DNA of 64,000 nt from Kitasatospora sp. NBC_00374 (GTDB lineage Bacteria; Actinomycetota; Actinomycetes; Streptomycetales; Streptomycetaceae): positions 1,116,001 to 1,180,000 of the forward strand of contig NZ_CP107964.1 in assembly GCF_041434935.1 (NCBI RefSeq), given 5' to 3'. Position numbers and translations under genes: made by a program. This document shows, piece after piece, positions 25,974 to 34,400 of this stretch; within the stretch, counting starts at the first letter, position 1; every line of letters starts with the position of its first letter. The notes under the pieces are model-generated. The model saw nothing but the letters and a program-made list of their open reading frames with translations. It was not told the DNA's origin and did not search any database.

Positions 25974-28529
25974 TCAGCGGCGGCTCTCCAGGAACGGCAG
26001 GGTGGTGTTACCGGTGCCCAGCGCGGCGTCGAGGGCGAGGAGCACCCCGGCGGAGCCGGTGCCGAGGTCGTTGGAGCGGCGCAGGGAGTGCTCGCCGAGG
26101 AACTCCGTGTGCTGCCCGGAATGGACGGCGTGCCAGTCGAAAGCCGCGAGGTGGCGGCGCAGGGCCTCGGTGTCGTCCGCCGTACCGCGGTGCAGCTGAC
26201 GTAGCGCCAGCACGATGCCGGCACGACCGGTGAACAGGCCTGCCCGGGGATGGAACTCCGTGCGCAGGGCGGAGCGGCTGCGTTCCAGTGCGCCGGTGAG
26301 GCGGGGGTCGGGGCCGGGCAGGTGCGGCAGCAGCCGGTCGGCGACCAGGGCCGGGCCGGCGCTGCCGACGCCCAGGTACGGCGCACGCCGTCGTACCTGG
26401 GACGGATCGCCGGGTTCGGTGAGGCCGAGGTCGGCGAAGTCGTGGAGGAGGGCCTCGGCGGCGGCCGGCAGCAGGGAGCGGTCACCGGTGTCCTCGGCGA
26501 GGCGCAGCAGGAGGAGCGCCGCACCCGAGCGGCCGTGCAGCAGTCCCGGCCGTGTTGCTCCGGTGGTGCCGCCGGCCAGCTGGTCACCGAGTGCCCGGGC
26601 GCGGACGAGCAGTTCCTGCTCGCCGGTGCACCGGGCGAAGTGCAGCAGGGCGAGTCCGATGCCGGCGCGTCCGGCGAACAGGCTGTGGTCGAGGTGGTCC
26701 AGCCCGGAGGTGACCACTCGTTCGAGGATTTCGCGGGCCCGGTCGGTGCGGCCGAGCCGGTGCAGGGCGAAGGCGATGCCCGTGAGTCCGTCGTAGAAGC
26801 CGAGGCGTGGTCCGGCCGTGGCCGTGGTCATCGCGTGCGCGGCGTCGTCCAGCCAGCGGATGTGGGCGTCGGGGATGTCGACTCCGGTTTCGGCCAGGGC
26901 CCACAGCACCCCGGCCGCACCGTGGGCGAAGGCCGCTCCACCGCCCGGGACGGTGAACTGCTCGATGTCCCCGGGGAAGAGGCGGTCGGTGCGGTCGGGG
27001 GTCGCGCTGCCCAGGATGCCGCCGGCGATGGCCTCCCGCAGCGTGGGCCAGGTCGTTGCCGAGGGTGGCGACGGCTCCGCGAGTGCCTGCCGGGTCCGGG
27101 CGGTCGCCGTCGGTCGGGCTTCCTGCCCGGTGCCGAGGTCACGACGTACCTGCTGCTCGAAGTCGTCGGGGACCGGGAAGCGGGCTGCGATGAGGGAGAG
27201 GAGCTGGTCCGGCTTCTGCGGTGAGTGGTCGAGCAGGGCGGTCATCGGTGCGAAGAGGGCCATCCGCAGGCAGCCCAGGGCGTAGCGGTCCAGCGCCGCG
27301 CCGCGGTAGTGGCTCGGGGCGCGGAACCCGGGGACACCGATGACCTGGGGTGCCGCGGCCGCGATCGGGGTGGCGGTCTCCAGGTCGATGAACGCGACGG
27401 TGCCGTCGGGCCGGACGAGGATGTTTCCGGGGTGCAGGTCGCCGAAGACGACGCCGCGGTCGTGCATGGCGTCGATCGTCCGCTCGGTCTGTTCGAGGAT
27501 GTCGAGCGCCCAGGCGGTGTACCGGCGGGCGCTTCGGTCGTCGAGCGTGCCGTCCACCCATGGATTGGCCGTGCCGCCGCCGTGGCTCAGCGCGGTGCCG
27601 TCGACGAGTTCACGCGTGAGGTAGTAGTGCTCGTGGCCCTTGCGGTAGTCGATGAGCTCCGGGACGGCGGGGATCCCGGCCAGCGTCCGCAGTGCCCAGC
27701 GTTCCTGTTCCAGGCGGGTGACCGCGTCCGTTCCCTGGGCGTCCAGGCCGGCCAGCGGGCGGGCTTCCTTGACGAGGACGGTGCGGCCGGTCGCCAGTTC
27801 CGTCGCCTCGTAGACTCCGCCGCCGTTGGAGAAGTGCAGGGCCTTGCGGACCACGAAGGGAAGAGCGCGGGTGGTGCCGGCACTGCGGGCGGCCACGGCC
27901 TCGTCGAGGCACTCCGGCAGGGTCACCCAGGCGGGTGGGTGGAAGCCGGGGCCGCGCCGGTCGGGTACCAGGCGACCGTCCGGGTCCTCGATGCAGGGGA
28001 TCTGCCGGCCGCGGGCGTCGGTGACGGTCCGTAGGACGAAGCCGCCGTAGCGTACGTACAGGGGGCCGTCGCGCCAGCGCAGGTCGCTGAGGATGTAGGG
28101 CCCCGGCTCGCCGTCGAGCAGGTCGCCGAGTTCGGTGAGAGTGGTCGTGAACTGCTGCTCGTCGAGCGGGTAGACGGTGATGAACTTGCCGCTGCTGCTG
28201 CGGTCGCCGTACTTGCTGTTGCGGTTGGTGAGGATGTGGGGGTTGCGGATGTACTTGTAGGGAATCCGCCGGGCCTCGCAGTAGGCGCGGACGACGGCCA
28301 GGACCGGCTCGGCCCGGTCCGGGACGGTCGAGACGTGGATCTTCCACCCCTGCGCCGGAAGCCGGCAGTCGTGGGGGGCGTGGAAGGACCAGTGGGGGTT
28401 GAGTTCACGGGTCCAGCCGTCGGGAAGCGGCTCGCGGGCAGCGGGGTAGTCGGCCGCCGCGTGATCCTCGGACGGAAGGTCGAAGTACGGGCTGTCCGGC
28501 TGGCAGTGCTGGATGTAGTGGAGGAACAC
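25974..28529 (-). CDS. class III lanthionine synthetase LanKC (RiPP tailoring)
   Basis: An 851-residue three-domain enzyme: N-terminal lyase (1-220), protein-kinase-like domain (225-500; Lys254 in VLVKEA, catalytic loop GDLHPGN at 363-369, Asp382 in FIDLE) and C-terminal LanC-like domain (520-851). Family members phosphorylate precursor Ser/Thr and eliminate phosphate to give dehydroalanine/dehydrobutyrine. In the cyclase the zinc-ligand Cys-His-Gly site reads LLHGRSG (665-666 His-Gly, no Cys), which places it in class III rather than class IV. GTG at 28529 has GGAAG about seven bases upstream. Last gene of the daptide operon, 40 bp after the protease. The precursors encoded here contain no Cys, so it may act only as a dehydratase (inference). 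Confidence 0.92.
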   Translation of the reverse strand: MFLHYIQHCQPDSPYFDLPSEDHAAADYPAAREPLPDGWTRELNPHWSFHAPHDCRLPAQGWKIHVSTVPDRAEPVLAVVRAYCEARRIPYKYIRNPHILTNRNSKYGDRSSSGKFITVYPLDEQQFTTTLTELGDLLDGEPGPYILSDLRWRDGPLYVRYGGFVLRTVTDARGRQIPCIEDPDGRLVPDRRGPGFHPPAWVTLPECLDEAVAARSAGTTRALPFVVRKALHFSNGGGVYEATELATGRTVLVKEARPLAGLDAQGTDAVTRLEQERWALRTLAGIPAVPELIDYRKGHEHYYLTRELVDGTALSHGGGTANPWVDGTLDDRSARRYTAWALDILEQTERTIDAMHDRGVVFGDLHPGNILVRPDGTVAFIDLETATPIAAAAPQVIGVPGFRAPSHYRGAALDRYALGCLRMALFAPMTALLDHSPQKPDQLLSLIAARFPVPDDFEQQVRRDLGTGQEARPTATARTRQALAEPSPPSATTWPTLREAIAGGILGSATPDRTDRLFPGDIEQFTVPGGGAAFAHGAAGVLWALAETGVDIPDAHIRWLDDAAHAMTTATAGPRLGFYDGLTGIAFALHRLGRTDRAREILERVVTSGLDHLDHSLFAGRAGIGLALLHFARCTGEQELLVRARALGDQLAGGTTGATRPGLLHGRSGAALLLLRLAEDTGDRSLLPAAAEALLHDFADLGLTEPGDPSQVRRRAPYLGVGSAGPALVADRLLPHLPGPDPRLTGALERSRSALRTEFHPRAGLFTGRAGIVLALRQLHRGTADDTEALRRHLAAFDWHAVHSGQHTEFLGEHSLRRSNDLGTGSAGVLLALDAALGTGNTTLPFLESRR

Positions 28530-28569
28530 CGTGTGCTTCCAGGGTCGGGTCGGGTGGCGGGGCGGTGGC

Positions 28570-30231
28570 TCAGCGCCAGCAGGGAGCCAGATAGGTGTCG
28601 TACAGCCAGTGGGCCAGCGTGCGTTTCCCCAGCGTGAGTTCGGCGTTGCCGGTCCGGTCCGACGGGGGCCGGGTGGTGATGAGCGGGTACGCGGCGGCGG
28701 GCATCGACAGGCTGGTGCTGGCCACGGGCGCGAAGGCCGAGAACGGCGCGGTGGTGGCAGTACTCCGCTCGGACCCGATCACGGCCTCGCCCATCGGGGT
28801 GTGTCCCGTCAACCCGGCACGGTAGAGGCGGACGGCCCCTCCCGCGTGGATGGCGGAACGGTCGGCCGAGGACGGGAGGAGCAGCTCCACCTGCCCGCCG
28901 TCGCGTACGGCGTAGCCGCCGGCCACGGTGTAGGGGAGGCGGACGAACAGCAGGGCGCAGACCACGGCGGCCGTGAACGCGGTGGCCGACAGCGCGATCC
29001 GCCACCGGGTGGCGCCGGCCGTACGGGCATCGGCGGCCGTGCGCACCGCGCCGCGTACCAGGAGCCACAGCAGGTAGCCCGCTGCGCACACCATCAGGAT
29101 CGCTCCGGCGGTACCCATCCGTTGGAGCAGCGAGGCGAAGTTGCCCAGCGCCGGGATCACGATGAACAGGGGGGCGGCCATGCAGGCGAGGCCGAACGGG
29201 ACGGCCCACCGCAGCTGAGGCAGCTCCGGTCGGTAGCGGCCGCCGTAGAGCAGCCGTGCGATCCGGTGGCGGGCGTCGGTCATCGCCAGGTCGCGCAGGT
29301 GCGGGATGTCCAGGTGGCTCATCAGGGCCAGGTAGCCGTCCAGCCGGACCACCGGCAGGAGGTTGAACGTTCCGGCGAGGTAGCCTGCGGCGGCGAACAG
29401 CAGCGTCCCGTCCTGCCAGCGGCCCGGCGCCGGGACGAGCGCGGCCAGCGCCGCGGAGCCGGCGATGACCCACTGGGTGGCGCTGCCGGCCAGGGCGACC
29501 CGGACGCGCTGTTCGTTGCGCGGCAGCCGCCAGCCGTCCGAGACGTCGCAGAAGAAGGCCGGCGAGAGGTAGAACAGCATCACGCCCATCCGGCTCGGCC
29601 GTCCGCCGTAGTAGGCGAGGACCGCCGCGTGGGAGAGCTCGTGCAGTGCGCTGGCGACGAGCATGGCGACGATGACACCGGCGTACACGCTCAGCGGCAG
29701 TGGCCGTCCGAGGACGTCGGACAGTTCGTGGCCGAGCGTCGCCAGCGCGGCCAGGCCGCCGGCGGCGAGGAGGGCGCCGATGACGCTCCACCGCTTCAGC
29801 CCCAGCAGGGCCATGGCGGGAAGGACTCCGGACAGCAGCCGCCGCGGGTGGACGACGGTCAGCTGCACGGTCAGTGGCGGTACGACCTTCAGGCGGGGCG
29901 CCCGGCGGGGCGCGCTGCGATCCGTGTCGCCGCCGTGGAACACCTTGGCCGCGACCAGTCTGCGCACGGCCGTGTCCACCACGGCGGTGGTCCAGCGGGG
30001 GCCGAGGACGGCGGCCAGTTCCTCGTGTCCCCTGGTGCCGTCGGCGGCCCGGGCCAGCCGCGCCAGGTCGGCACCAACCCGCAGGTACTGCTCGCCGCGT
30101 TGGATGGTCCACGGTGCGTCCGCGCCGGTCGGCGGGTGGACGGTCACGTTGTCGGCGAGCCGGGGGCGGCTGATGTGCTCGCTGTCCGCTCCGTTCCCCT
30201 CCTGCGGGGCGACGGCCGTATCGCTGGTCAA
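28570..30231 (-). CDS. mpaP: daptide-type M50 intramembrane metalloprotease with N-terminal RRE-like domain
   Basis: A 553-residue membrane protein of the site-2 protease/M50 type; in daptide clusters the equivalent protein is thought to remove the leader. Zinc motif HELSH at 197-201, a second conserved motif around NLLPVVRLDGY (290-300, Asp298), and about a dozen hydrophobic helices. Residues 25-100 (TIQRGEQYLRVG ... AVVDTAVRRLVAAKVF) resemble the PqqD-like winged helix of RiPP recognition elements. The TTG at 30231 is chosen because GAGGGAGAG lies just upstream; a GTG at 30327 would add a non-conserved stretch. Located between the precursors and LanKC. Confidence 0.88.
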   Translation of the reverse strand: MTSDTAVAPQEGNGADSEHISRPRLADNVTVHPPTGADAPWTIQRGEQYLRVGADLARLARAADGTRGHEELAAVLGPRWTTAVVDTAVRRLVAAKVFHGGDTDRSAPRRAPRLKVVPPLTVQLTVVHPRRLLSGVLPAMALLGLKRWSVIGALLAAGGLAALATLGHELSDVLGRPLPLSVYAGVIVAMLVASALHELSHAAVLAYYGGRPSRMGVMLFYLSPAFFCDVSDGWRLPRNEQRVRVALAGSATQWVIAGSAALAALVPAPGRWQDGTLLFAAAGYLAGTFNLLPVVRLDGYLALMSHLDIPHLRDLAMTDARHRIARLLYGGRYRPELPQLRWAVPFGLACMAAPLFIVIPALGNFASLLQRMGTAGAILMVCAAGYLLWLLVRGAVRTAADARTAGATRWRIALSATAFTAAVVCALLFVRLPYTVAGGYAVRDGGQVELLLPSSADRSAIHAGGAVRLYRAGLTGHTPMGEAVIGSERSTATTAPFSAFAPVASTSLSMPAAAYPLITTRPPSDRTGNAELTLGKRTLAHWLYDTYLAPCWR

Positions 30232-30341
30232 GGTCTCTCCCTCACGTCGCTCCGGGGCCCTGGCCGCAGCCGAGGTCGGGAGCGGGTGCCGGGACGCGGG
30301 GAAGGCTCCGCCGCGCCCCGGCACCACCGGGTGTCATGCCG

Positions 30342-30503
30342 TCAGGTCGCGACGATGATGCTGCCGATGCTGACGGTCGCCACGCTCCAGGCGGCGGCGC
30401 TCCAGTTGAACGGGGCGTCCATGCCCTCGAGCTCCTGCATGTCAAGCTCCAGGTCCTGCATGCCCAGCTCCAGCTCCAGCGAGCTGTTGATGTTCTCCTG
30501 CAC
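30342..30503 (-). CDS. mpaA3: daptide-type precursor peptide, copy 3
   Basis: A 53-residue precursor too short for ordinary gene finding. GTG at 30503 is preceded by GAGGAGG with an 8-base gap; the GTG three codons earlier overlaps that site and is unlikely. The acidic, Leu/Glu/Met/Gln-rich leader (1-28, containing LELELGMQDLELDMQELEGM) is followed by a core from Asp29 with Pro31, Trp34 and Trp39, hydroxy residues Ser35, Ser40, Thr43, Ser45, Ser48, and a C-terminal IIVAT ending in Thr53. A C-terminal Thr is the substrate that defines daptides. No Cys. Identical to copy 2. The adjacent decarboxylase, aminotransferase and methyltransferase genes support the assignment. Confidence 0.9.
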   Translation of the reverse strand: MQENINSSLELELGMQDLELDMQELEGMDAPFNWSAAAWSVATVSIGSIIVAT

Positions 30504-30606
30504 TGTGTTCACCTCCTCTCCGACGGTCGGGGACGGTCAGGAACGGTCGGACCCGCGGCCCGCCACAGGACGTCGGGCGTCCCGCGGCGAGCCCGGTGCC
30601 GTGCCG

Positions 30607-30768
30607 TCAGGTCGCGACGATGATGCTGCCGATGCTGACGGTCGCCACGCTCCAGGCGGCGGCGCTCCAGTTGAACGGGGCGTCCATGCCCTCGAGCTCC
30701 TGCATGTCAAGCTCCAGGTCCTGCATGCCCAGCTCCAGCTCCAGCGAGCTGTTGATGTTCTCCTGCAC
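30607..30768 (-). CDS. mpaA2: daptide-type precursor peptide, copy 2
   Basis: Second of three tandem 53-residue precursors, identical in sequence to copy 3 (Ala36 in the core) and with the same GAGGAGG ribosome site 8 bases before GTG at 30768. Leader acidic and Leu/Glu-rich, core Cys-free and ending in Thr53. It lies exactly 265 bp from copy 3, as part of a whole-unit duplication that includes the intergenic sequence, so the copies are recent and probably boost precursor dose. Confidence 0.9.
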   Translation of the reverse strand: MQENINSSLELELGMQDLELDMQELEGMDAPFNWSAAAWSVATVSIGSIIVAT

Positions 30769-30871
30769 TGTGTTCACCTCCTCTCCGACGGTCGGGGACG
30801 GTCAGGAACGGTCGGACCCGCGGCCCGCCACAGGACGTCGGGCGTCCCGCGGCGAGCCCGGTGCCGTGCCG

Positions 30872-31033
30872 TCAGGTCGCGACGATGATGCTGCCGATGC
30901 TGACGGTCGCCACGCTCCAGGCGGCGTTGCTCCAGTTGAACGGGGCGTCCATGCCCTCGAGCTCCTGCATGTCAAGCTCCAGGTCCTGCATGCCCAGCTC
31001 CAGCTCCAGCGAGCTGTTGATGTTCTCCTGCAC
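30872..31033 (-). CDS. mpaA1: daptide-type precursor peptide, copy 1 (A36N variant)
   Basis: First-transcribed of the three precursors, 53 residues from GTG at 31033 with the same GAGGAGG site. Identical to the others except in the core, where WSAAAW reads WSNAAW (Ala36 to Asn), through two adjacent base changes in one codon. Otherwise the same Cys-free core with Ser35, Ser40, Thr43, Ser45, Ser48 and terminal Thr53. About 105 bp after the decarboxylase stop. The operon should therefore yield two related mature peptides. Confidence 0.9.
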   Translation of the reverse strand: MQENINSSLELELGMQDLELDMQELEGMDAPFNWSNAAWSVATVSIGSIIVAT

Positions 31034-31138
31034 TGTGTTCACCTCCTCTCCGACGGTCGGGGACGGTCAGGGTCGTCCGGGCCACGTCCGCACGCGGGTG
31101 GTGGACCGGAAGCTTTCGTGGTGCGCCGCTCGGGCTGC

Positions 31139-32320
31139 TCAGTGCGCCCCGGGCTCAGGTGTGCGCACGGCGTCACCGAGCACCGCCCGGACGTCGCCGA
31201 GCGTCAGGCCGCCCAGGGCAGGCAGTCCTGCTCCCCAGGCGCGGACCGTGCGCTGCGCGATCGCGTCCAGGTCGGCGGGGTGCGCCGTCGGACGGTGCTC
31301 GACGCCCCAGTGCTCCAGCAGGGCGGCGATGCCGGCCGACGGCTCGGCGGGCAGCGGCCGCGGGGCGGCGGAACGCAGCCCCTGCCACAGACGTCCGAGT
31401 CGTTCGGCCGAGCCAAGCCGTCGATCACCGGCGGCAGTTCGCCGGAACAGCGTCGGGAGCAGGGCCGCGACGGCCGTCATCTTGCGGACGCCGAGGGCGG
31501 TGGACAACTCGTTGGCGATGTACCAGCCCCGCAGGGCGAAGGGGTCGCGGTCCAGCTGCAGCCAGTCGCTGTGGGTGAGGGCACTGAGCCTGGCCGCCGC
31601 CCCGCGGACCTGGTCCCCCGGGCCGTCGCCGACGGCCCGGTAGCCCAGGACGAGGAGCTGGGCGGCGACCGTCAGGGCGAGGGCGTCCTCGACCGGACGG
31701 TCCCGCAGGTCGCCCGCGTAGACTCCGGCCACCCGGAACAGCGCCTCCAGTACGCCCTCGACGACGAGTTCGGCGGGCAGCCCGGCCGTGGCCAGGGGAT
31801 CGAGCACGGCGAGCTCCGGCGCCAGCGATCGGCCCGCCACCAGCCGCTTGCCCTGCGCGGTTTGCAGACAGGCGACGCGACTCACCTCCGCGCCGGTGCC
31901 GAGCGTGGTGGGAACGGCGAGCAGCGGCAGGGTCCGGGTGCTCTCCCCGGGCAGCAGGAGCAGCCCGCTGCGCTGCGGAGCGGTCAGCCGGGGAGCCACA
32001 CCGGGGTCACCTGCCAGTGCGGTCGCCAGCTTCGCCTGGTCCAGCAGGCTCCCCCCGCCGACGGCGGCGACCAGCCGGCCGGGACCGTGTCGCAGGCGGT
32101 CGGCGAGTTCGACGACGGACTCCAGCGTGCCCGGCCCGTCCAGCGGGATCACCTCGTGGACCGGCAGGGCCCGGGAGACCAGCGAGGCGATCGCGCTCCC
32201 GGTGAGCCTGGCGTCCACGAGCAGGACCGTGGAGGTCCCGGATGTCCGCTGGGCCGCCCATTCGGTGAACTCCCCCGCGCTGTACAGCACTCGGGTGGGC
32301 TGCTGCCATCCGCCGGTCAC
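31139..32320 (-). CDS. mpaB: daptide-type oxidative decarboxylase (iron-alcohol-dehydrogenase fold)
   Basis: A 393-residue protein of the iron-containing alcohol dehydrogenase/glycerol dehydrogenase fold. NAD(P)-binding GGGS at 88-91 followed by LLDQAK, and TTLGTGAEVSRVA. In characterised daptide pathways the homologous enzyme oxidises and decarboxylates the C-terminal Thr of the precursor to a ketone, with help from the RRE accessory protein. The Asp-x3-His metal ligands usual in this superfamily are not visible where expected (EGVLEALFRVAG), consistent with altered chemistry or metal use. GTG at 32320 overlaps the aminotransferase stop (GTGA). Immediately upstream of the precursors. Confidence 0.87.
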   Translation of the reverse strand: MTGGWQQPTRVLYSAGEFTEWAAQRTSGTSTVLLVDARLTGSAIASLVSRALPVHEVIPLDGPGTLESVVELADRLRHGPGRLVAAVGGGSLLDQAKLATALAGDPGVAPRLTAPQRSGLLLLPGESTRTLPLLAVPTTLGTGAEVSRVACLQTAQGKRLVAGRSLAPELAVLDPLATAGLPAELVVEGVLEALFRVAGVYAGDLRDRPVEDALALTVAAQLLVLGYRAVGDGPGDQVRGAAARLSALTHSDWLQLDRDPFALRGWYIANELSTALGVRKMTAVAALLPTLFRRTAAGDRRLGSAERLGRLWQGLRSAAPRPLPAEPSAGIAALLEHWGVEHRPTAHPADLDAIAQRTVRAWGAGLPALGGLTLGDVRAVLGDAVRTPEPGAH

Positions 32321-33588
32321 CGGCTGCCTCCCGCCGAGGTGCCGAGGGCCGCGAAGAACGTCTCGGCGCCGCGGGCGACGCAGTCCAGCAGTTCGTCCAG
32401 GTCCTCGTCGGTGTAGGTGAGCGCGGGGATGAGCTGAACGCCCTGCGGGCCGGGGTGGACGATCGCGCCGGCCTCCCGGACGGCCGCGACCAGGTCGGCG
32501 ACGTTCTCCGCCGTCAGGGGCCCGCCGTCGGGAGCACCGAAGCCGAGGTAGCGGAAGCAGCCGACGCCCTCGGTCACGGTCAGCTGGGGCAGTCGGTCAC
32601 CGAGGGACTTCAGCTCCGTGTCCAGACGGGAGGACAGGCGGTGGCTGAGCGCCTCCGCGTCCAGCCGCCGCATCTCCTCCAGCGTGGCCAGAATCGCCGC
32701 GCAGGTCATCGGAGTTCCGGCCTGGGTCTCGGCGTGGACGAACACCGCGTCGGCGTCGGTGAAGGCCTCGTCGACTCCGCGGGCGACCAGGACCGCGGCA
32801 GCGGCGCAGGTGCCGTTGGTCAGCGCCTTGGAGAGGATCAGGAGATCCGGCTGCCGGGGCCACCGGCTGGAGGCGAAGTACGGGCCGGTACGGGCGAAGC
32901 CGGTGGCGACCTCGTCGGCGACGAGCAGGAAGCCGTGCTGCTCGCGCAGGCGCAGCAGCTCCGCGAGGAACTCCTCGTCGAGAGGCACCGCTCCGTTGCC
33001 CAGCACCGGTTCGACGACCACGGCGGCGATCTGCCCGCCCTGACGGGCGAACAGCGCGTCCAGCTCGTCGACCGCGTTGGGACTGACGTGGCGGATCAGC
33101 CGCTGGTCCACCCCGTACATCCGCTGCCCCATGTCACCACCGGAGAGCGCGAAGCCGCCGAAGGTGAGGCCGTGGTAGCTCGTACGGAGACCGACGACCA
33201 GGGTTCGCTGCGCCTCGCCGCGCAGGGCGTGCAGCTGGCGGGCGAGCTTCATCGCCAGGTCGTTGGCCGCACCGCCGGAGGTGGAGAACAGCACCCGGCC
33301 GAAGTGGTCGCTGCCGCACAGGTCGACCAGTGCCTCGGCGGCCCGGCGGGCGTAGGTGTTCTCGTAGCGGAACACGCTCAGGTACGACGCGTCGCGGACC
33401 GCCTGGGCGATGGCGTCGGCGATGACCCCGTTGCCGTACCCGAGAGCGGTGTTCCACAGGCCGCTGGATCCGCAGAGCAGTTCGCGGCCGTCCGCGAAGG
33501 TCACCCGCACCCCCTGGGCCGAGACCGCGCACAGCTCGTCACGGCCGTGCCGGCTCGGGGCGAGCAGAGAGGGCCACACGGCGCTCAT
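32317..33588 (-). CDS. mpaD: daptide-type class III aminotransferase
   Basis: A 423-residue PLP-dependent class III (omega-type) aminotransferase. PLP-phosphate region STSGGAAND (102-110), Asp225 in VADEVATGF pairing with the pyridine nitrogen, and Schiff-base Lys254 in LILSKALTNG. In daptide biosynthesis this step aminates the C-terminal ketone made by the decarboxylase. ATG at 33588 overlaps the methyltransferase stop (ATGA), which settles the start, although the frame remains open upstream. All active-site elements appear intact. Confidence 0.92.
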   Translation of the reverse strand: MSAVWPSLLAPSRHGRDELCAVSAQGVRVTFADGRELLCGSSGLWNTALGYGNGVIADAIAQAVRDASYLSVFRYENTYARRAAEALVDLCGSDHFGRVLFSTSGGAANDLAMKLARQLHALRGEAQRTLVVGLRTSYHGLTFGGFALSGGDMGQRMYGVDQRLIRHVSPNAVDELDALFARQGGQIAAVVVEPVLGNGAVPLDEEFLAELLRLREQHGFLLVADEVATGFARTGPYFASSRWPRQPDLLILSKALTNGTCAAAAVLVARGVDEAFTDADAVFVHAETQAGTPMTCAAILATLEEMRRLDAEALSHRLSSRLDTELKSLGDRLPQLTVTEGVGCFRYLGFGAPDGGPLTAENVADLVAAVREAGAIVHPGPQGVQLIPALTYTDEDLDELLDCVARGAETFFAALGTSAGGSR

Positions 33589-34400
33589 GCGGCGACCTCC
33601 GCGACGAGCAGCACGTCGTGGTGGTCGCTGCCGGTCGGCGGCAGCGGCTGACAGTCCGTCAGCTTCAGGCCGGCGTGGGCCAACTCGGCCTCCAGCTGTG
33701 CCACCGGGAAGACTCCGATCCGGGTGGTGCACACCGTGATCGGAGGCTCCGCCGTTTCGAGGGGATGCGGGAAGACCGTGACCGTGCGCACCTCGGCGTC
33801 TTCCGTCCAGTGCTCGTACATGCGGAACCGGGTGCCGTCGGCACCGTCGACGTCCATCACCTGCTCGGTGGTGGAGCTGCCGAAGTCCTGCACGTCCACC
33901 GCGGTGAGCAGGAACTTCCCCCCGGGAGCGAGGTGCCGGCGCACGCACCGGTAGAGGCCGGCCCGGCCGGTCGCGTCCAACAGCGAGACGGAGGTCGCAC
34001 CGAGCACGATCGCTCCGAACTCCCGGCCCAGGTCGAAGGCGCTCATGTCGCCGGGGACGACGGTGCAGCGGCTGCGTCGCGCGACGGGTACGGTCCGCAG
34101 GCGCTCCTGAAGGATCCGGATCATGCCCGGCGCCAGTTCGAGGGCGGCCAGCTCGCGCCCCAGGGTGAGCAGTGGCATCGTCAGCCGACCCGAACCTGCG
34201 GCCAGTTCGAGGATGGGGCCGACGGTCGAGCGCACCGCACCGACCAGCTCGCGCACTTCGAGGGGCGAGCTGCCCGCGATCGCGTGGTAGACCGACGCGC
34301 CCGCCTCGTCGTACAGGTCGTGGAGCTCGGCCTTGTCGCCGAGTTCGGCCAGCAGCGCACCGGCCTGGCCGGGAACGGCGGCCCTCAGGTCCGCGCTCAC
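33585..34400 (-). CDS. mpaM: daptide-type SAM-dependent methyltransferase
   Basis: A 271-residue class I methyltransferase with SAM motif I ILELAAGSGRL at about 63-73, and the later motifs VVPGDMSAFDL and HLAPGGKFLLT in the right order. In daptide pathways the homologue dimethylates the new C-terminal amine, giving the class-defining dimethyl-1,2-propanediamine end. GTG at 34400 overlaps the stop of the accessory-protein gene (GTGA); the longer frame upstream is a reading of the neighbouring gene. Cytosolic. Confidence 0.92.
   Translation of the reverse strand: MSADLRAAVPGQAGALLAELGDKAELHDLYDEAGASVYHAIAGSSPLEVRELVGAVRSTVGPILELAAGSGRLTMPLLTLGRELAALELAPGMIRILQERLRTVPVARRSRCTVVPGDMSAFDLGREFGAIVLGATSVSLLDATGRAGLYRCVRRHLAPGGKFLLTAVDVQDFGSSTTEQVMDVDGADGTRFRMYEHWTEDAEVRTVTVFPHPLETAEPPITVCTTRIGVFPVAQLEAELAHAGLKLTDCQPLPPTGSDHHDVLLVAEVAA

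Larger units (their letters stand above)
30337..31071 (-). repeat. 265-bp tandem repeat carrying the three precursor genes
   Basis: Units about 30337-30601, 30602-30866 and 30867-31071 (the last lacks the upstream spacer). Each holds one precursor gene, its ribosome site and a spacer with a small hairpin (GGACG/CGTCC, for example 30568-30582). Units are almost identical; the only coding change seen is one codon in copy 1. Confidence 0.9.

Noticed and set aside
30337..31071. Possible CRISPR-like array from three regular repeats
   Set aside because: Units are 265 bp and contain complete coding genes with ribosome sites; there are no short repeats with unique spacers.
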